DNA of 64,000 nt from an uncultured Oscillospiraceae bacterium (GTDB lineage: Bacteria; Bacillota; Clostridia; Oscillospirales; Oscillospiraceae): contig CAKTMO010000002.1 of the NCBI GenBank assembly GCA_934573935.1, forward strand, positions 1 through 64,000, read 5' to 3'. Below, one piece after another: positions 25,135-34,168 of the stretch. A program made the translations under genes and the position numbers. Under the pieces are notes generated by a model. It ran no database searches and was not told the origin of the DNA. It saw only the letters and a list, made by a program, of their open reading frames with translations. Numbering within the stretch: position 1 is the stretch's first letter; each line of letters begins with the position of its first letter.

Positions 25135-25899
25135 TTACTCCTCCATCGGCATCAACGCCTTATAATAATCCAGCGTCCGGAATCCCCGCTCCAGCTGCAC
25201 CGCGCAGAACGCCTCCGCCGCCCGATCCAGCATCACCAGTCCCGCCTTGTCCAGCGAAAAGCCATACAGCTTCTTCGGCGGGCAGTATAAAACATACCGC
25301 AGTGCCTGCACCGCCGCCGTCGTCAGCGGCAGACTCAGCCCGCTGCCGCCCGCGCGGCATCCGCCGCACCGCAGCACGCCCTGGGTCACGTCCAGCATGG
25401 GCGCCTCCGGCGTCTCCCGCCCGCATACGGCGCAGCCGTCCACCAGCGGCGCAAAGCCCGCCTCCGCCAGCAGCCGCCATACAAAGGCCGCCTTTACCAG
25501 CCGGTTGGGCTTGCCCAGCGCCCCCAGGGCGAACAGCGCGTTCAGCAGCAGCGGCAATATGTCCGCCACCGCCATGGCGTCCTGGCATACCGCCTCCGTC
25601 AGCTCGGCGAAATACGCCGCCAGCGCCAGCTTCTCAATGTCCCGCCGCACGCCGTCAAACAGCTCGATGGTACCGGCCTCCGCCAGATAGTACCACTCGC
25701 CCTTCCGCCGCAGCGTCATCTCGTCATAGGCCAGCAGCTGGCACGCGGCGGTGTACTTGCTGCGCCGGCTCCGCGCCCCCTTGGCGATGACGCTGATGCG
25801 CCCCAGCTCCGGCGTCAGCACCGTCAGTATCTTGTCCGACTCCTTCGTCTCCGTCTCCCGCAGGATGAGACCCGTCGTCACGAATGTTCCGTTGTCCAC
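25135..25899 (-). CDS. recO: DNA repair protein RecO
   Basis: A 254-residue RecO with an N-terminal OB fold (TTGLILRETETKESDKIL start), a helical middle and the four-cysteine zinc site (CAVCG and CGGC, about 150-176). It loads RecA at single-strand gaps together with RecR. The GTG at 25899 was chosen because GGAGGA lies six bases upstream and because the preceding frame is unlike RecO. Its start overlaps the end of the tiny yqzL-like gene, so the two are coupled. Confidence 0.93.
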   Translation of the reverse strand: MDNGTFVTTGLILRETETKESDKILTVLTPELGRISVIAKGARSRRSKYTAACQLLAYDEMTLRRKGEWYYLAEAGTIELFDGVRRDIEKLALAAYFAELTEAVCQDAMAVADILPLLLNALFALGALGKPNRLVKAAFVWRLLAEAGFAPLVDGCAVCGRETPEAPMLDVTQGVLRCGGCRAGGSGLSLPLTTAAVQALRYVLYCPPKKLYGFSLDKAGLVMLDRAAEAFCAVQLERGFRTLDYYKALMPMEE

Positions 25900-25982
25900 G
25901 TCCCGTCCTCCGGCGGCGCGGCCTTGGCCATCAGATAAGCCTCCGGCGCGCCCGTGTCCCAAAATAGCGTCCAGTAGTCCAC
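25878..25982 (-). CDS. yqzL: YqzL-like small protein
   Basis: A 34-residue gene in a different frame from recO, starting at a GTG preceded by GAGGTGA. The peptide begins VDYWTLFWDTGAPEAYLMAK, which fits the W..F..TG...AYL pattern of the YqzL family that sits between era and recO in many Firmicutes. The function is unknown. The stop codon lies 22 bases inside recO. An ATG 6 codons earlier is an alternative start. Confidence 0.7.
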   Translation of the reverse strand: MDYWTLFWDTGAPEAYLMAKAAPPEDGTWTTEHS

Positions 25983-26037
25983 AGCATTCACCTCATGCAT
26001 AGCATGACAGAAATGCCGCGGCTTCATGTCTGGTAAT

Positions 26038-26937
26038 TTACTCCTCGTTGTACCCCTGGGCTCGGATGAAATTGACGTTGTCTCTCCAATTCTCCTTCAC
26101 CTTCACCCAGGCCTCCATGTACACCTTCGTGCCCATGAATTTTTCGATATCCTGCCGCGCCAGGGTGCTGATGCGCTTCATCATGTCCCCGTGCTTGCCG
26201 ATAATGATGCCCTTGTGGCTGCTCTTCTCGCAGTAGATGGTCACATCCAGATCAATGATCCCGCTGTCCCGCTCCGAAAACCGCGTCACCTCCACCGCCG
26301 TGCCGTGGGGGATCTCCTTGTCCAGACACTGCAGCATCTTCTCCCGCACGATCTCGGCGCACACCTGTGCGTCCGGCTGATCGGTAGTCATGCCGTCGGG
26401 GAACAGCTGCGGCCCCTCCTGGGCGTACTGCTGCAATTGATCCAGCAGCTCCTCCAGCCCGTCGCCCGTCCGCGCCGAAATGGGGATAATGGCGTCAAAG
26501 CCGTCATATACCTCGTTGTACGCGGCGATTACCGCCAGCAGATCGTCCTTTTTCTCCACCGTGTCTACCTTGTTGATGCACAGCACCACTGGCAGCTGCT
26601 CCTCCTGGATACGCCGCAGCAGCAGCTTCTCCGGCTCCCCCACATGGGCGATGGGCTCCACCAGCAGCAGCGCGCACTCCACGGCGCTCAGGCTCTCCCG
26701 CACCACTTTTACCATGTAGTCGCCCAGACGGCTGCGGGGCTTGTGCAGCCCCGGCGTGTCCAGCAGCACAAACTGCGTGTCCCCCCGATTCACCACGCCG
26801 TAGATCCGGTTCCGCGTCGTCTGGGGCTTTTTGGACACAATGGCGATCTTCTCGCCCACCAGTGCATTGGTCAGGCTGGACTTCCCCACATTGGGCCGCC
26901 CGCACACAGTGATCATCGCAGTCTTCGTAATGTTCAT
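26038..26937 (-). CDS. era: GTPase Era
   Basis: A 299-residue Era with G1 GRPNVGKS (13-20), G3 DTPG (about 60), G4 NKVD (about 121) and a C-terminal KH domain with the GIIIGKHGDMMKRI RNA-binding loop (about 244-257). It binds the 3' end of 16S rRNA and is needed for 30S assembly. It is part of the conserved ybeY-era-recO neighbourhood; here a DUF559-bearing element separates it from ybeY. Confidence 0.97.
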   Translation of the reverse strand: MNITKTAMITVCGRPNVGKSSLTNALVGEKIAIVSKKPQTTRNRIYGVVNRGDTQFVLLDTPGLHKPRSRLGDYMVKVVRESLSAVECALLLVEPIAHVGEPEKLLLRRIQEEQLPVVLCINKVDTVEKKDDLLAVIAAYNEVYDGFDAIIPISARTGDGLEELLDQLQQYAQEGPQLFPDGMTTDQPDAQVCAEIVREKMLQCLDKEIPHGTAVEVTRFSERDSGIIDLDVTIYCEKSSHKGIIIGKHGDMMKRISTLARQDIEKFMGTKVYMEAWVKVKENWRDNVNFIRAQGYNEE

Positions 26938-26982
26938 AAGGTGATCCTCAACTTTCTTTTGTTTGAGCGTTTTTTATTGTTG

Positions 26983-27402
26983 CTATTCTTTCGTGGTTGC
27001 TATCTCTATTGGCCCCCTCTGGGAGGGGGCTGTCAGCGAAGCTGACTGGGGGAGAGAATTATAAACCAATTCATCGATCATTTCGCAGACTTCTCTGAAA
27101 TGTTGGTCGATATCCATATTGCAAATACGAACAACCTGCACACCGGATCGCGCTAATATGCGTGTACGAAGCTCGTCTTTCTGGGCTTGCTCCGGTGTAT
27201 AATGTCCACCACCGTCCAATTCCAACGCAATACCGGCTTTAGCACAGAAAAAATCAACAATGTAATGACCAATGGCTTTTTGCCACTGAAAGCGAACGGG
27301 GTATGATCGTAAAAATTCATACCAGAGCTTTCTCTCCCATGGCGTCATATTTTTTCGCAATTCTCTTGCTCGGGAGATATTCTCTCTGTCATAATCTCTC
27401 AT
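26983..27402 (-). CDS. DUF559 endonuclease-like protein inside a palindromic element
   Basis: A 139-residue protein of the DUF559 family (PF04480), structurally related to the very-short-patch-repair (Vsr) and PD-(D/E)xK nucleases. Candidate catalytic residues are Asp50 (HYIVDFFC), Glu61 and Asp63 (LELDGGGHY) and His67. The N-terminal MTPWERKLWYEFLR helix is typical. The gene lies almost wholly within the element 27009-27455: its start is near the right palindromic end, and its last ~25 codons read through the left palindromic end, with the stop codon just outside. Those C-terminal residues (from about 115) are therefore encoded by the repeat. It points the same way as era and ybeY. Function is not established. 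Confidence 0.85.
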   Translation of the reverse strand: MRDYDRENISRARELRKNMTPWERKLWYEFLRSYPVRFQWQKAIGHYIVDFFCAKAGIALELDGGGHYTPEQAQKDELRTRILARSGVQVVRICNMDIDQHFREVCEMIDELVYNSLPQSASLTAPSQRGPIEIATTKE

Positions 27403-27455
27403 TCTCTCCCTCCGTCACGGCTTGCGCCGTGCCACCTCCCTCTCAGAGGGAGGCT
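27009..27455. mobile_element. Palindrome-ended element carrying the DUF559 gene
   Basis: A 447-bp unit with the same compound hairpin ends as the 119-bp copy at 18697-18815: GGCCCCCTCT..AGGGGGC with GACTGGGGGAGAGAAT on the left, and ATTCTCTCCCTCC with a variable hairpin and CCTCCCT..AGGGAGGCTT on the right. The inner variable hairpins differ from the other copy but still pair. The right end merges with the ybeY stop codon. No flanking target duplication is obvious. Mobility is inferred from the copy comparison. Confidence 0.65.
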
Positions 27456-27952
27456 TATTCCCTCTCCAACCCCAACTCCCCCATAATAACCTCTTCTCTC
27501 TCCCGCATCTGCGCCTTCATGACGCCCTCGTCCAGATGGTCGTACCCCAGCAGATGCAGCACCGAGTGTACCACCAGATACGCCAGCTCCCGCCGGTTAG
27601 AGTGCCCGTATTCTCTGGCCTGCGCCGCCACCCGCTCCACGGAGATCACCATGTCCCCCAACGGCACCAGTCCCGTGCCGGGGTCCGCGTCCTCCACGTC
27701 GGGCAGCTCTCCTGCCGTCAGCTCGAATTCCGGAAAGCTCAGCACGTCGGTAGGCCTGTCCACCTGCCGCATGTCCCGATTGATCTGATGGATGCCCGCG
27801 TCGCTGGTCATCAGCACATCGATCTCGCAGGGGAAGTCCACCCCCTGCATGGCCAGCGCCGTGCGGATGACCCGCCGGATAAACGCCTTCTTCCCGTCTC
27901 CCACCCCCGGCACGTCGGCGGTGATAGGAATGTAATGCCGCTTTGCCATCAC
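27455..27952 (-). CDS. ybeY: Endoribonuclease YbeY, 16S rRNA maturation
   Basis: A 165-residue YbeY with the zinc-binding H-x3-H-x5-H motif in HSVLHLLGYDH (about 128-138), slightly longer than many. It takes part in 16S rRNA 3'-end processing and ribosome quality control. Its ATG overlaps the phoH stop by four bases. Its stop codon coincides with the right edge of the DUF559-bearing element, so insertion left the reading frame intact. Confidence 0.95.
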   Translation of the reverse strand: MMAKRHYIPITADVPGVGDGKKAFIRRVIRTALAMQGVDFPCEIDVLMTSDAGIHQINRDMRQVDRPTDVLSFPEFELTAGELPDVEDADPGTGLVPLGDMVISVERVAAQAREYGHSNRRELAYLVVHSVLHLLGYDHLDEGVMKAQMREREEVIMGELGLERE

Positions 27953-28908
27953 TTTTTCCTCCTGTCCTCATAGCGGGCGTAGGCCTCGATGATCCGCTGC
28001 ACCATCACATGGCGCACCACGTCCTCTTGGGTCAGCTGGCAGATGCCCACGCCTTCCACGTCCCGCAGTACCTTCATGGCCTCCTTCAGCCCGCTGACCT
28101 TGTCATTGGGCAGGTCGATCTGGGTGATGTCGCCGGTGATGACCACCTTGGAGCCAAAGCCCATGCGGGTCAGAAACATCTTCATCTGCTCGCGGCTGGT
28201 GTTCTGCGCCTCGTCCAGAATGATAAAGCTGTCGTCCAGCGTCCGGCCCCGCATGTAGGCCAGGGGCGCCACCTCAATGTTGCCCCGCTCCAGATACTTC
28301 TGGTACGTCTCCGCCCCCAGCATGTCGAACAGAGCGTCATACAACGGCCGCAGATAGGGGTCCACCTTGGACTGCAGATCCCCCGGCAGAAAGCCCAGCC
28401 GCTCGCCCGCCTCCACAGCGGGACGGGTCAGCACGATGCGGTTCACCTGCTTGTCCCGAAAAGCCGCCACTGCCGCCGCCACCGCCAGATACGTCTTGCC
28501 GGTGCCCGCCGGCCCCACGCCGATGGTAACGGTGTTGTGCAGCACGGAATCCACATACTGCTTCTGGCCGATGGTCTTGGGCTTCACCGGCCGCCCCTTG
28601 CTGGTGATGCAGATCACATCCTGGGTCAGCTCGCTGATCCGCTCGGACTGCCCGCTGCGGCACAGACCGATCACATACCGCACGTGCTGCTGGTTGATGG
28701 CCTCCCCCTTTGCGCTGAGGGTCAGCAGCGCCTGCACCGCCTTTTCCGCCAGCATCACGTTCTCCGGCTCGCCGGAGATCACGATCTCGCCGCCGCGATT
28801 CACCACCTGCACCTGAAATTCCGTCTCCAAAAGCCGGATATTCTCATCAAAGGAGCCAAACAAATTGATGGCCTCCTCCATCCGTTCAATACTGATCCGT
28901 TGTTCCAT
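27949..28908 (-). CDS. phoH: PhoH-family ATPase
   Basis: A 319-residue PhoH-like protein with a short N-terminal KH-like/nucleic-acid-binding region and a helicase-like P-loop ATPase (GPAGTGKT at about 131, DEAQN at about 230). It probably acts in RNA metabolism with YbeY, with which it is translationally coupled. The order yqfC-yqfD-phoH-ybeY is widely conserved in spore-forming Firmicutes. Confidence 0.94.
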   Translation of the reverse strand: MEQRISIERMEEAINLFGSFDENIRLLETEFQVQVVNRGGEIVISGEPENVMLAEKAVQALLTLSAKGEAINQQHVRYVIGLCRSGQSERISELTQDVICITSKGRPVKPKTIGQKQYVDSVLHNTVTIGVGPAGTGKTYLAVAAAVAAFRDKQVNRIVLTRPAVEAGERLGFLPGDLQSKVDPYLRPLYDALFDMLGAETYQKYLERGNIEVAPLAYMRGRTLDDSFIILDEAQNTSREQMKMFLTRMGFGSKVVITGDITQIDLPNDKVSGLKEAMKVLRDVEGVGICQLTQEDVVRHVMVQRIIEAYARYEDRRKK

Positions 28909-28929
28909 ATAATAGCCTTCTTTCTGAAA

Positions 28930-29226
28930 GGAAAATTGTATTTGGAGTATTCCGCACCTGCTCCAGCGCCGCTAACTGGTGCGGAGAGGAAGTCCTTGCA
29001 TCTAACGGTCGGGCCGTCGGGGACGCCGGCCCCTACACAATTCTTCCGTATCTGTTCGTCGGGGATATCGGCCCCTACGCAATTTTTCCGTACCTGTTCG
29101 TAGGGGGCGGCGTCCCCGACGCCCCGCACCGGTGCGCGCAGCAAGTACGGCGTACCTCTTCGTAGGGCGGGGTGCCCTCACCCCGCCGTGCGGTGAACGC
29201 GAGCACTTCCGCCACGCGGCGCACCA
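28930..29226. repeat. Mosaic of GTAGGG-type palindromes
   Basis: No gene is seen between phoH and yqfD. Several palindromes lie in tandem: two inverted short units ending CCCCTAC (about 29010-29035 and 29058-29079), one with a GGCGGCGTC/GACGCC stem (29100-29126) and one with a GGCGGGGTG/CACCCCGCC stem (29162-29188), followed by the GTGAACGC linker. Confidence 0.7.
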
Positions 29227-29461
29227 AAGCCTCCCTTGTGTAAAGGCACCCCAGTGCTCACACTGGGGCGTGCACAGCTGAGGTGGCGCGAAGCGCCGGA
29301 GGGATTGACCCAAGATGGTGCGGTGGTAAGCTGATGGATGCTACGGCGGCATAGCTGCCGAGATCGGCACGAAAAACATGCCACTGGCATGTTTTCTTTA
29401 CGTGCCGACAATCCCCCAGTCAGCCTTACGGCTGACAGCCCCCTTTGCACAAGGGGGCCTT
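29227..29461. repeat. Palindromic element with structured core (inverted copy)
   Basis: A 235-bp element in reverse orientation: an inverted long-form right end (with the extra CCCCAGTG..CACTGGGG hairpin), a ~110-bp core, then the inverted left end (CAATCCCCCAGTC to AAGGGGGCCTT). The core holds the hairpins GGCGGCATAGCTGCC and AACATGCCACTGGCATGTT. Nearly the same core occurs at 47143-47260. A further related fragment (TTGCTGGATACTACGGTGGC) follows to 29510. Confidence 0.7.
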
Positions 29462-29512
29462 TTTTCGGGTGCGGTGAAAACTTGCTGGATACTACGGTGG
29501 CAAAACACCCGA

Positions 29513-30706
29513 CTACTCCGCCTCCACCCCCACAGACACCCCGATCTCCTCGCGACACTCCGCCGCCAACGTCACCAGCAGGTATTCCCCCTGCCGCGCC
29601 GTGGAAAAGCGGGTGCCGGTCACCGTGCCGCCCTCGGTCAGCATCGTGTCCAATTGGGCCAGCAGCTGGGCCTCGCCCTCGGCCTTGGCCTGGGCGGCGG
29701 TGCGCTCCACCGTTCGGGTGTCCCACCGCGTGACCTGCTCCACCGCCAGCGTCACCGGCAGCCGCAGGCCAAAGGGCAGGGTCAGTGGTCGATACGTCAC
29801 TATTTTATCACAACCCGCCCCCAACATGCTACCCCTTCCGTATAAATTTATCCGCTGTTTTCCCAGATCCAGCGCCGCGCGCTTCACGCTGCGGGCCGTC
29901 TGGTACTTCTCCTCCACGCAAAGGGGCACCTGCACCGACAGCTCATACCACGTTCGGGCATATACCCGCCCCCTGCCCGACATGAACCGCACCCCGCCGG
30001 AGCGGGAATCCGCCACGCCGGAGATCAGCAGCTGTCCCTTTGTCACCGTGGAGCCCGCCATCACCAGCGCCTGGCCGTCCAGCGCCTCCACGCGCTCCAC
30101 CAGTCCGTCCCGCGCCGCCACCACGTTGGACAGCTCGCCGCTGTCGGCAATCTCCGGCGGCCGCTTTCGCTCCACCACCTGCACATGGGCGGTGCATCCC
30201 TTGATGTTCACCGACAGCCACGAGATGTCCCGCAACTCCAGCAGCACATGGTTGCGCAGCTCCTCCTGATCGAAGCTCAGCGACCGCGTGCCGATGGTCA
30301 CGCCGTTCTGCTCCAGCGCCCGCAGGATCTTCTCCGTGGGCACCGTCTCGTTGCCCGTCACCTGAAAGTCCCAGATAAAGGTGCTGCCGTACCAGAACAG
30401 CACCACCATCAGCGCCGCCGCGCCCCACAGCACGTACCGTCGCCGCAGCCGCCGCGCCGCCTCCGCCGCACCCCGCTCCTCCAGCCGCGTCAGCACCGCG
30501 CCGCACTCCGCCGCGGCCTCCTCCAGCGCCGCCGCCCCCTGTCGGGTGGTGTACAGGGTAAAGCGCTCCGCCGTCTGCCACGTCACCCCCCAAAAGGGGA
30601 TGCCGTATACCCCGCACAGGTTCAGCACCCGTTCCGGCGCCGGACTTTCACATTGCAGCAGCACGCTGCCCCGCAGATAATTCCATACCTTTGCGTACAT
30701 CGTCAC
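29513..30706 (-). CDS. yqfD: Sporulation protein YqfD
   Basis: A 397-residue membrane protein of the YqfD family, which together with YqfC is needed for forespore engulfment or later sporulation steps. A single membrane helix is predicted at about 92-108; the bulk of the chain (FQVTGNETVPTEKIL start) should lie outside the membrane. It overlaps yqfC by four bases and precedes phoH, the standard order, although here separated from phoH by a ~600-bp repeat block. Confidence 0.93.
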   Translation of the reverse strand: MTMYAKVWNYLRGSVLLQCESPAPERVLNLCGVYGIPFWGVTWQTAERFTLYTTRQGAAALEEAAAECGAVLTRLEERGAAEAARRLRRRYVLWGAAALMVVLFWYGSTFIWDFQVTGNETVPTEKILRALEQNGVTIGTRSLSFDQEELRNHVLLELRDISWLSVNIKGCTAHVQVVERKRPPEIADSGELSNVVAARDGLVERVEALDGQALVMAGSTVTKGQLLISGVADSRSGGVRFMSGRGRVYARTWYELSVQVPLCVEEKYQTARSVKRAALDLGKQRINLYGRGSMLGAGCDKIVTYRPLTLPFGLRLPVTLAVEQVTRWDTRTVERTAAQAKAEGEAQLLAQLDTMLTEGGTVTGTRFSTARQGEYLLVTLAAECREEIGVSVGVEAE

Positions 30707-30993
30707 TCCACCAGCTCGATTTTTTCAATGACCCCGTCGATCCGCAGCTCCTGCTCCGTCATGGCCTGCAATTGCAGCCCCCGCCCCGTGATACGCACCA
30801 CCACCGACCCGCCGTTGATGTCCACCGCCTCCGTGGTATACCCCAGCACGCCCCTGTGGCGATCCATGTAAAAGGCGTGGTTCCCCAGCAGCTCCATCCG
30901 CGGGATGTCCGGCGCCAGCACCGGCGGCAGATCCAGCCGGTCGGCGGCCTCCAGCCCCTTTTGTGCCAGCCGTTTCCGCAGGCTCTCTCCCAT
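30703..30993 (-). CDS. yqfC: Sporulation protein YqfC
   Basis: A 96-residue YqfC-family protein, co-transcribed with yqfD. The ATG at 30993 was preferred; the GTG three codons upstream lies inside the AGGTGAGG ribosome-binding region. The pattern LDLPPVLAPDIPRMELLGN near residue 25 and a beta-rich remainder fit the family. Confidence 0.88.
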   Translation of the reverse strand: MGESLRKRLAQKGLEAADRLDLPPVLAPDIPRMELLGNHAFYMDRHRGVLGYTTEAVDINGGSVVVRITGRGLQLQAMTEQELRIDGVIEKIELVE

Positions 30994-31093
30994 CGTCCTC
31001 ACCTCTGTGGATGTCTATGCGCCGCCGCGGGAAAACTTGCCTGTCCGGTATGTCCCACACCGCCGCCGCATAAGCTGTTGCGAGGTGAGGAAA

Positions 31094-32008
31094 GTGGTAA
31101 GAACCATCAAACAGGCCGCCGTGTCGGCGGCGCTGCTGGCGCTGATGGCGCTGTTGCTGCGGCACAACGCCGCGGTGGGTCAGGCGGTGCGCCAGGGGCT
31201 GCTGCTGTGCGGCACATCGGTGATCCCGTCGCTGTTTCCCTTCCTGGCGGCGGTGTCGCTGGCCGTGGCCTGCGGCCTGTTTGATTTTTTGCGGCGGCTG
31301 TATCTTCCGGTGGGGGCCGCCGTGTTCCTGCTGGGCGCCGCGGGGGGCTATCCCATGGGGGCGCGGACGGCGGCGGAGCTGTATCGGGCAGGGACCATCT
31401 CCCGCCCCCGGGCGGAGGGACTGCTGACCTTCTGCAACAACGCGGGCCCCGCCTTCATCCTGTCCATCGCGGGTGTGGGAATATTTGGAAATCAAAAGAT
31501 CGGCTGGGTCCTGTACGGGATCCATGTCCTGTCCGCCCTGCTGGCAGGCGGTCTGCTGCTAAGAGGATTCGGTGAAACGGGAAGCGGGGGCAATAAGGGG
31601 GCAATAACGCCCGTTTATGTACCAATAACCCCCGTTAATGTACCTTTTTCCCCCGCGGTTTTTGTGTCAATTCTGCGAAATACCGCCCTTACGATGGTGA
31701 ACATCTGTGGATTCGTCATCTTTTTCCTGGCGCTGACCACCCTTTTCCGGCAGCTTTGGCCCGTTGTTCCCCCGCCGCTCTTCGGGATATTGGAGCTGAC
31801 GGTGGGCATCTCCGCCCTGAAAAACGACGCCGTCTCCTTTTGTGCCGCCGCCGCCCTGCTGGGCTGGGGCGGCCTGTCCGTCCACTGCCAGACGGCGGCG
31901 GTGCTGGAGGGCACCGGCCTGTCCCTGGGGCGGTATCTGCTGGCAAAGGCGCTTCAGGCCGTGGTTTCCGCCCTACTGGCCCTGGCGGTGTGCCGCTTTT
32001 TGTTTTAG
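31094..32008 (+). CDS. ylbJ: YlbJ-like sporulation integral membrane protein
   Basis: A 304-residue very hydrophobic protein with about eight predicted membrane helices and the GYPMGARTAAEL and FCNNAGPAFILS segments typical of the YlbJ / nucleoside-recognition-domain family. The start is a GTG after GAGGTGAGG. It is shorter than the ~400-residue Bacillus protein, so the call is by motif rather than length. It is divergent from yqfC and lies 75 bases before proB. Confidence 0.75.
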   Translation: MVRTIKQAAVSAALLALMALLLRHNAAVGQAVRQGLLLCGTSVIPSLFPFLAAVSLAVACGLFDFLRRLYLPVGAAVFLLGAAGGYPMGARTAAELYRAGTISRPRAEGLLTFCNNAGPAFILSIAGVGIFGNQKIGWVLYGIHVLSALLAGGLLLRGFGETGSGGNKGAITPVYVPITPVNVPFSPAVFVSILRNTALTMVNICGFVIFFLALTTLFRQLWPVVPPPLFGILELTVGISALKNDAVSFCAAAALLGWGGLSVHCQTAAVLEGTGLSLGRYLLAKALQAVVSALLALAVCRFLF

Positions 32009-32043
32009 CGAAAAAAATACGTGCAAATCCAGCCCCGACGCGC

Positions 32044-32049
32044 TATAAT
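32044..32049 (+). promoter_or_regulatory. Possible -10 box of proBA
   Basis: A perfect TATAAT 35 bases before proB, but the expected -35 position reads GTGCAA, so the promoter is weak or activated. Confidence 0.4.
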
Positions 32050-32083
32050 AGGGGAAAATACGATCCCAAAGAGGAGGGATAGC

Positions 32084-32869
32084 ATGCGTATCACCGTAAA
32101 AGTCGGCACCTCCACCCTGGCCCACGCCACAGGGCGGCTGAATATCCAGCGGATGGAGAAGCTGTGCAAAGTCCTCAGCGACCTGAAAAACGCGGGACAC
32201 GAGATCATTTTAGTGTCCTCCGGCGCCATCGGCATGGGCGTGGGCAAGCTGAACCTGCCGGGGCGGCCCAAGGATATGCCCACCAAGCAGGCGGCCGCCG
32301 CCGTGGGCCAGTGCGAATTGATGTACACCTATGACAAGCTGTTCAACGAATACAGCCACACCGTGGCCCAGGTGCTGCTGACCGGCGAGGACGTGAAAAA
32401 CGAGCATCGCAGCCGCAACATGCGCAACACCATCTTCCGGCTGCTGGAGCTGGGGGCGCTGCCGGTCATCAACGAGAACGACGCCGTGGCCACCGACGAG
32501 ATCGGCGTGGAGAACACCATCGGCGAGAACGACACCCTGTCCGCCATTGTGGCGGCGGCGGTGGGGGCGGATCTGCTGATTTTGCTGAGCGATATTGACG
32601 GCCTGTATGACAGCGATCCCCACAAGAATCCGGACGCGAAGCTCATCAGCATTGTGGCGGCCATCGACGACCACATCCTTTCTCTGGGGGGCGGCAGCGG
32701 CTCGGCCCTGGGCACCGGCGGCATGGCAACGAAGCTGCACGCCGCCCAGGTGGCCACGGCGGCAGGCTGCGAAATGGTCATCGCCAACGGCCAGCGGCCG
32801 GAGCTTCTATACGACATCGTGGCGGGCGCGCCGGTGGGCACCCGCTTTCTGGCAAAGGAGGAGAAGTGA
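32084..32869 (+). CDS. proB: Glutamate 5-kinase
   Basis: A 261-residue kinase that phosphorylates glutamate in the first step of proline synthesis. The amino-acid-kinase fold motifs VKVGTST (6-12), SSGAIGMG (about 47-54) and a GTGGMATKL segment (about 208-216) are visible. It lacks the C-terminal PUA domain found in the longer E. coli enzyme, as is common in Clostridia. GAGGAGGG precedes the ATG. One base separates its stop codon from proA. Confidence 0.95.
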   Translation: MRITVKVGTSTLAHATGRLNIQRMEKLCKVLSDLKNAGHEIILVSSGAIGMGVGKLNLPGRPKDMPTKQAAAAVGQCELMYTYDKLFNEYSHTVAQVLLTGEDVKNEHRSRNMRNTIFRLLELGALPVINENDAVATDEIGVENTIGENDTLSAIVAAAVGADLLILLSDIDGLYDSDPHKNPDAKLISIVAAIDDHILSLGGGSGSALGTGGMATKLHAAQVATAAGCEMVIANGQRPELLYDIVAGAPVGTRFLAKEEK

Positions 32870-32870
32870 C

Positions 32871-34127
32871 ATGACCACCATTGACATTCTGAAAAAAACA
32901 AAAGCAGCGTGGAAGAGCATCTGCAACGCCTCCGCCGAGACGAAAAACACCATGCTGCTGGCCATGGCCGACAGTCTGGAGCGGAACCGCGCCCTGATTT
33001 TAGTGGAAAACCGCGCGGACATGGACGCGGCGCGGGGGCATATCTCCGACGTGATGCTGGACCGGCTCTATCTGGATGAGAAGCGGCTGGCCGGTATGGC
33101 GGAGGGCGTGCGGGCCATCGCGGCGCTGCCGGATCACACGGGGCGCATCTTGTCGGAGGTACACCGGCCCAACGGCATGACCATCTATAAAAAGCAGGTG
33201 CCTCTGGGGCTGGTGTCCATCATCTATGAGAGCAGGCCCAACGTCACCTCCGACGCGGCGGCGCTGGCGCTGAAGAGCGGCAACGTGTGCATGCTGCGGT
33301 GCGGCAAGGAGGCCTATCGCTCCGCCCACGCCATTGTAAAGGCGCTGAAGGAGGGCATCACCGCCGCGGGCGGTGATGCCGACATCCTGAACATCACCGA
33401 GGACATCAGCCGCCAGAGCGCCGCGGACATCATGACCGCCAAGGGGCTGGTGGACCTGCTGATCCCCCGGGGCGGCGCGGGGCTGATCCGCTCCTGCGTG
33501 GAGAACGCCACGGTGCCCTGCATCGAGACGGGCACCGGCATCTGCCATGTGTATGTGGACGCGTCCGCCGACCTGGAGATGGCGCTGCGGATCGTGGTGA
33601 ACGCCAAGACCAGCCGTCCCTCCGTGTGCAACGCGGAGGAGGTGCTGCTGGTGCACAGCGCCGTGGCGGAGCGGTTCCTGCCCATGCTGAAACAAGCGGT
33701 GGTGGACGACCGTGCCGCGATGGGGCAGGTTCCCGTGGAGCTGCGGCTGGACAGCCGCGCGGCGGCCATTATTTCCGGCACGCCTGCGGGGGAGCGGGAC
33801 TTTGACACGGAGTTTCTGGACTATATTCTGGCGGTCAAGGTGGTGGACAGCGTGGACGAGGCTATCGCCCACATTCTGGCCCACTCCACGGGGCACAGCG
33901 AGTGCATCGTGACAGAGAACGCGGAAAACGCGGAGCGGTTCGTCAACGAGACCGACAGTGCGGCGGTGTATGTGAACGTGTCCACCCGTTTTACCGACGG
34001 GGGCGAGTTTGGCCTCGGCTGCGAGATGGGTATCTCCACCCAGAAGCTCCACGCCCGCGGCCCCATGGGGCTGGACGAGCTGAGCACGTACAAGTACATT
34101 GTACGGGGGGATGGGCAGATACGGTGA
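32871..34127 (+). CDS. proA: Glutamate-5-semialdehyde dehydrogenase
   Basis: A 418-residue NADPH-dependent gamma-glutamyl-phosphate reductase, second enzyme of proline synthesis. The catalytic cysteine lies in [10 protein letters not shown] (about 250), and the [24 protein letters not shown] segment near residue 120 is typical. It is the last gene of the proBA operon, ended by a strong terminator. Confidence 0.96.
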   Translation: MTTIDILKKTKAAWKSICNASAETKNTMLLAMADSLERNRALILVENRADMDAARGHISDVMLDRLYLDEKRLAGMAEGVRAIAALPDHTGRILSEVHRPNGMTIYKKQVPLGLVSIIYESRPNVTSDAAALALKSGNVCMLRCGKEAYRSAHAIVKALKEGITAAGGDADILNITEDISRQSAADIMTAKGLVDLLIPRGGAGLIRSCVENATVPCIETGTGICHVYVDASADLEMALRIVVNAKTSRPSVCNAEEVLLVHSAVAERFLPMLKQAVVDDRAAMGQVPVELRLDSRAAAIISGTPAGERDFDTEFLDYILAVKVVDSVDEAIAHILAHSTGHSECIVTENAENAERFVNETDSAAVYVNVSTRFTDGGEFGLGCEMGISTQKLHARGPMGLDELSTYKYIVRGDGQIR

Positions 34128-34136
34128 TTGCAAAAG

Positions 34137-34168
34137 AAGAGAGCCGTTTTACGGCTCTCTTTTTTTGC
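34137..34168 (+). terminator. proBA terminator
   Basis: AAGAGAGCCGT pairs with ACGGCTCTCTT around a three-base loop, followed by a run of T. Confidence 0.92.
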
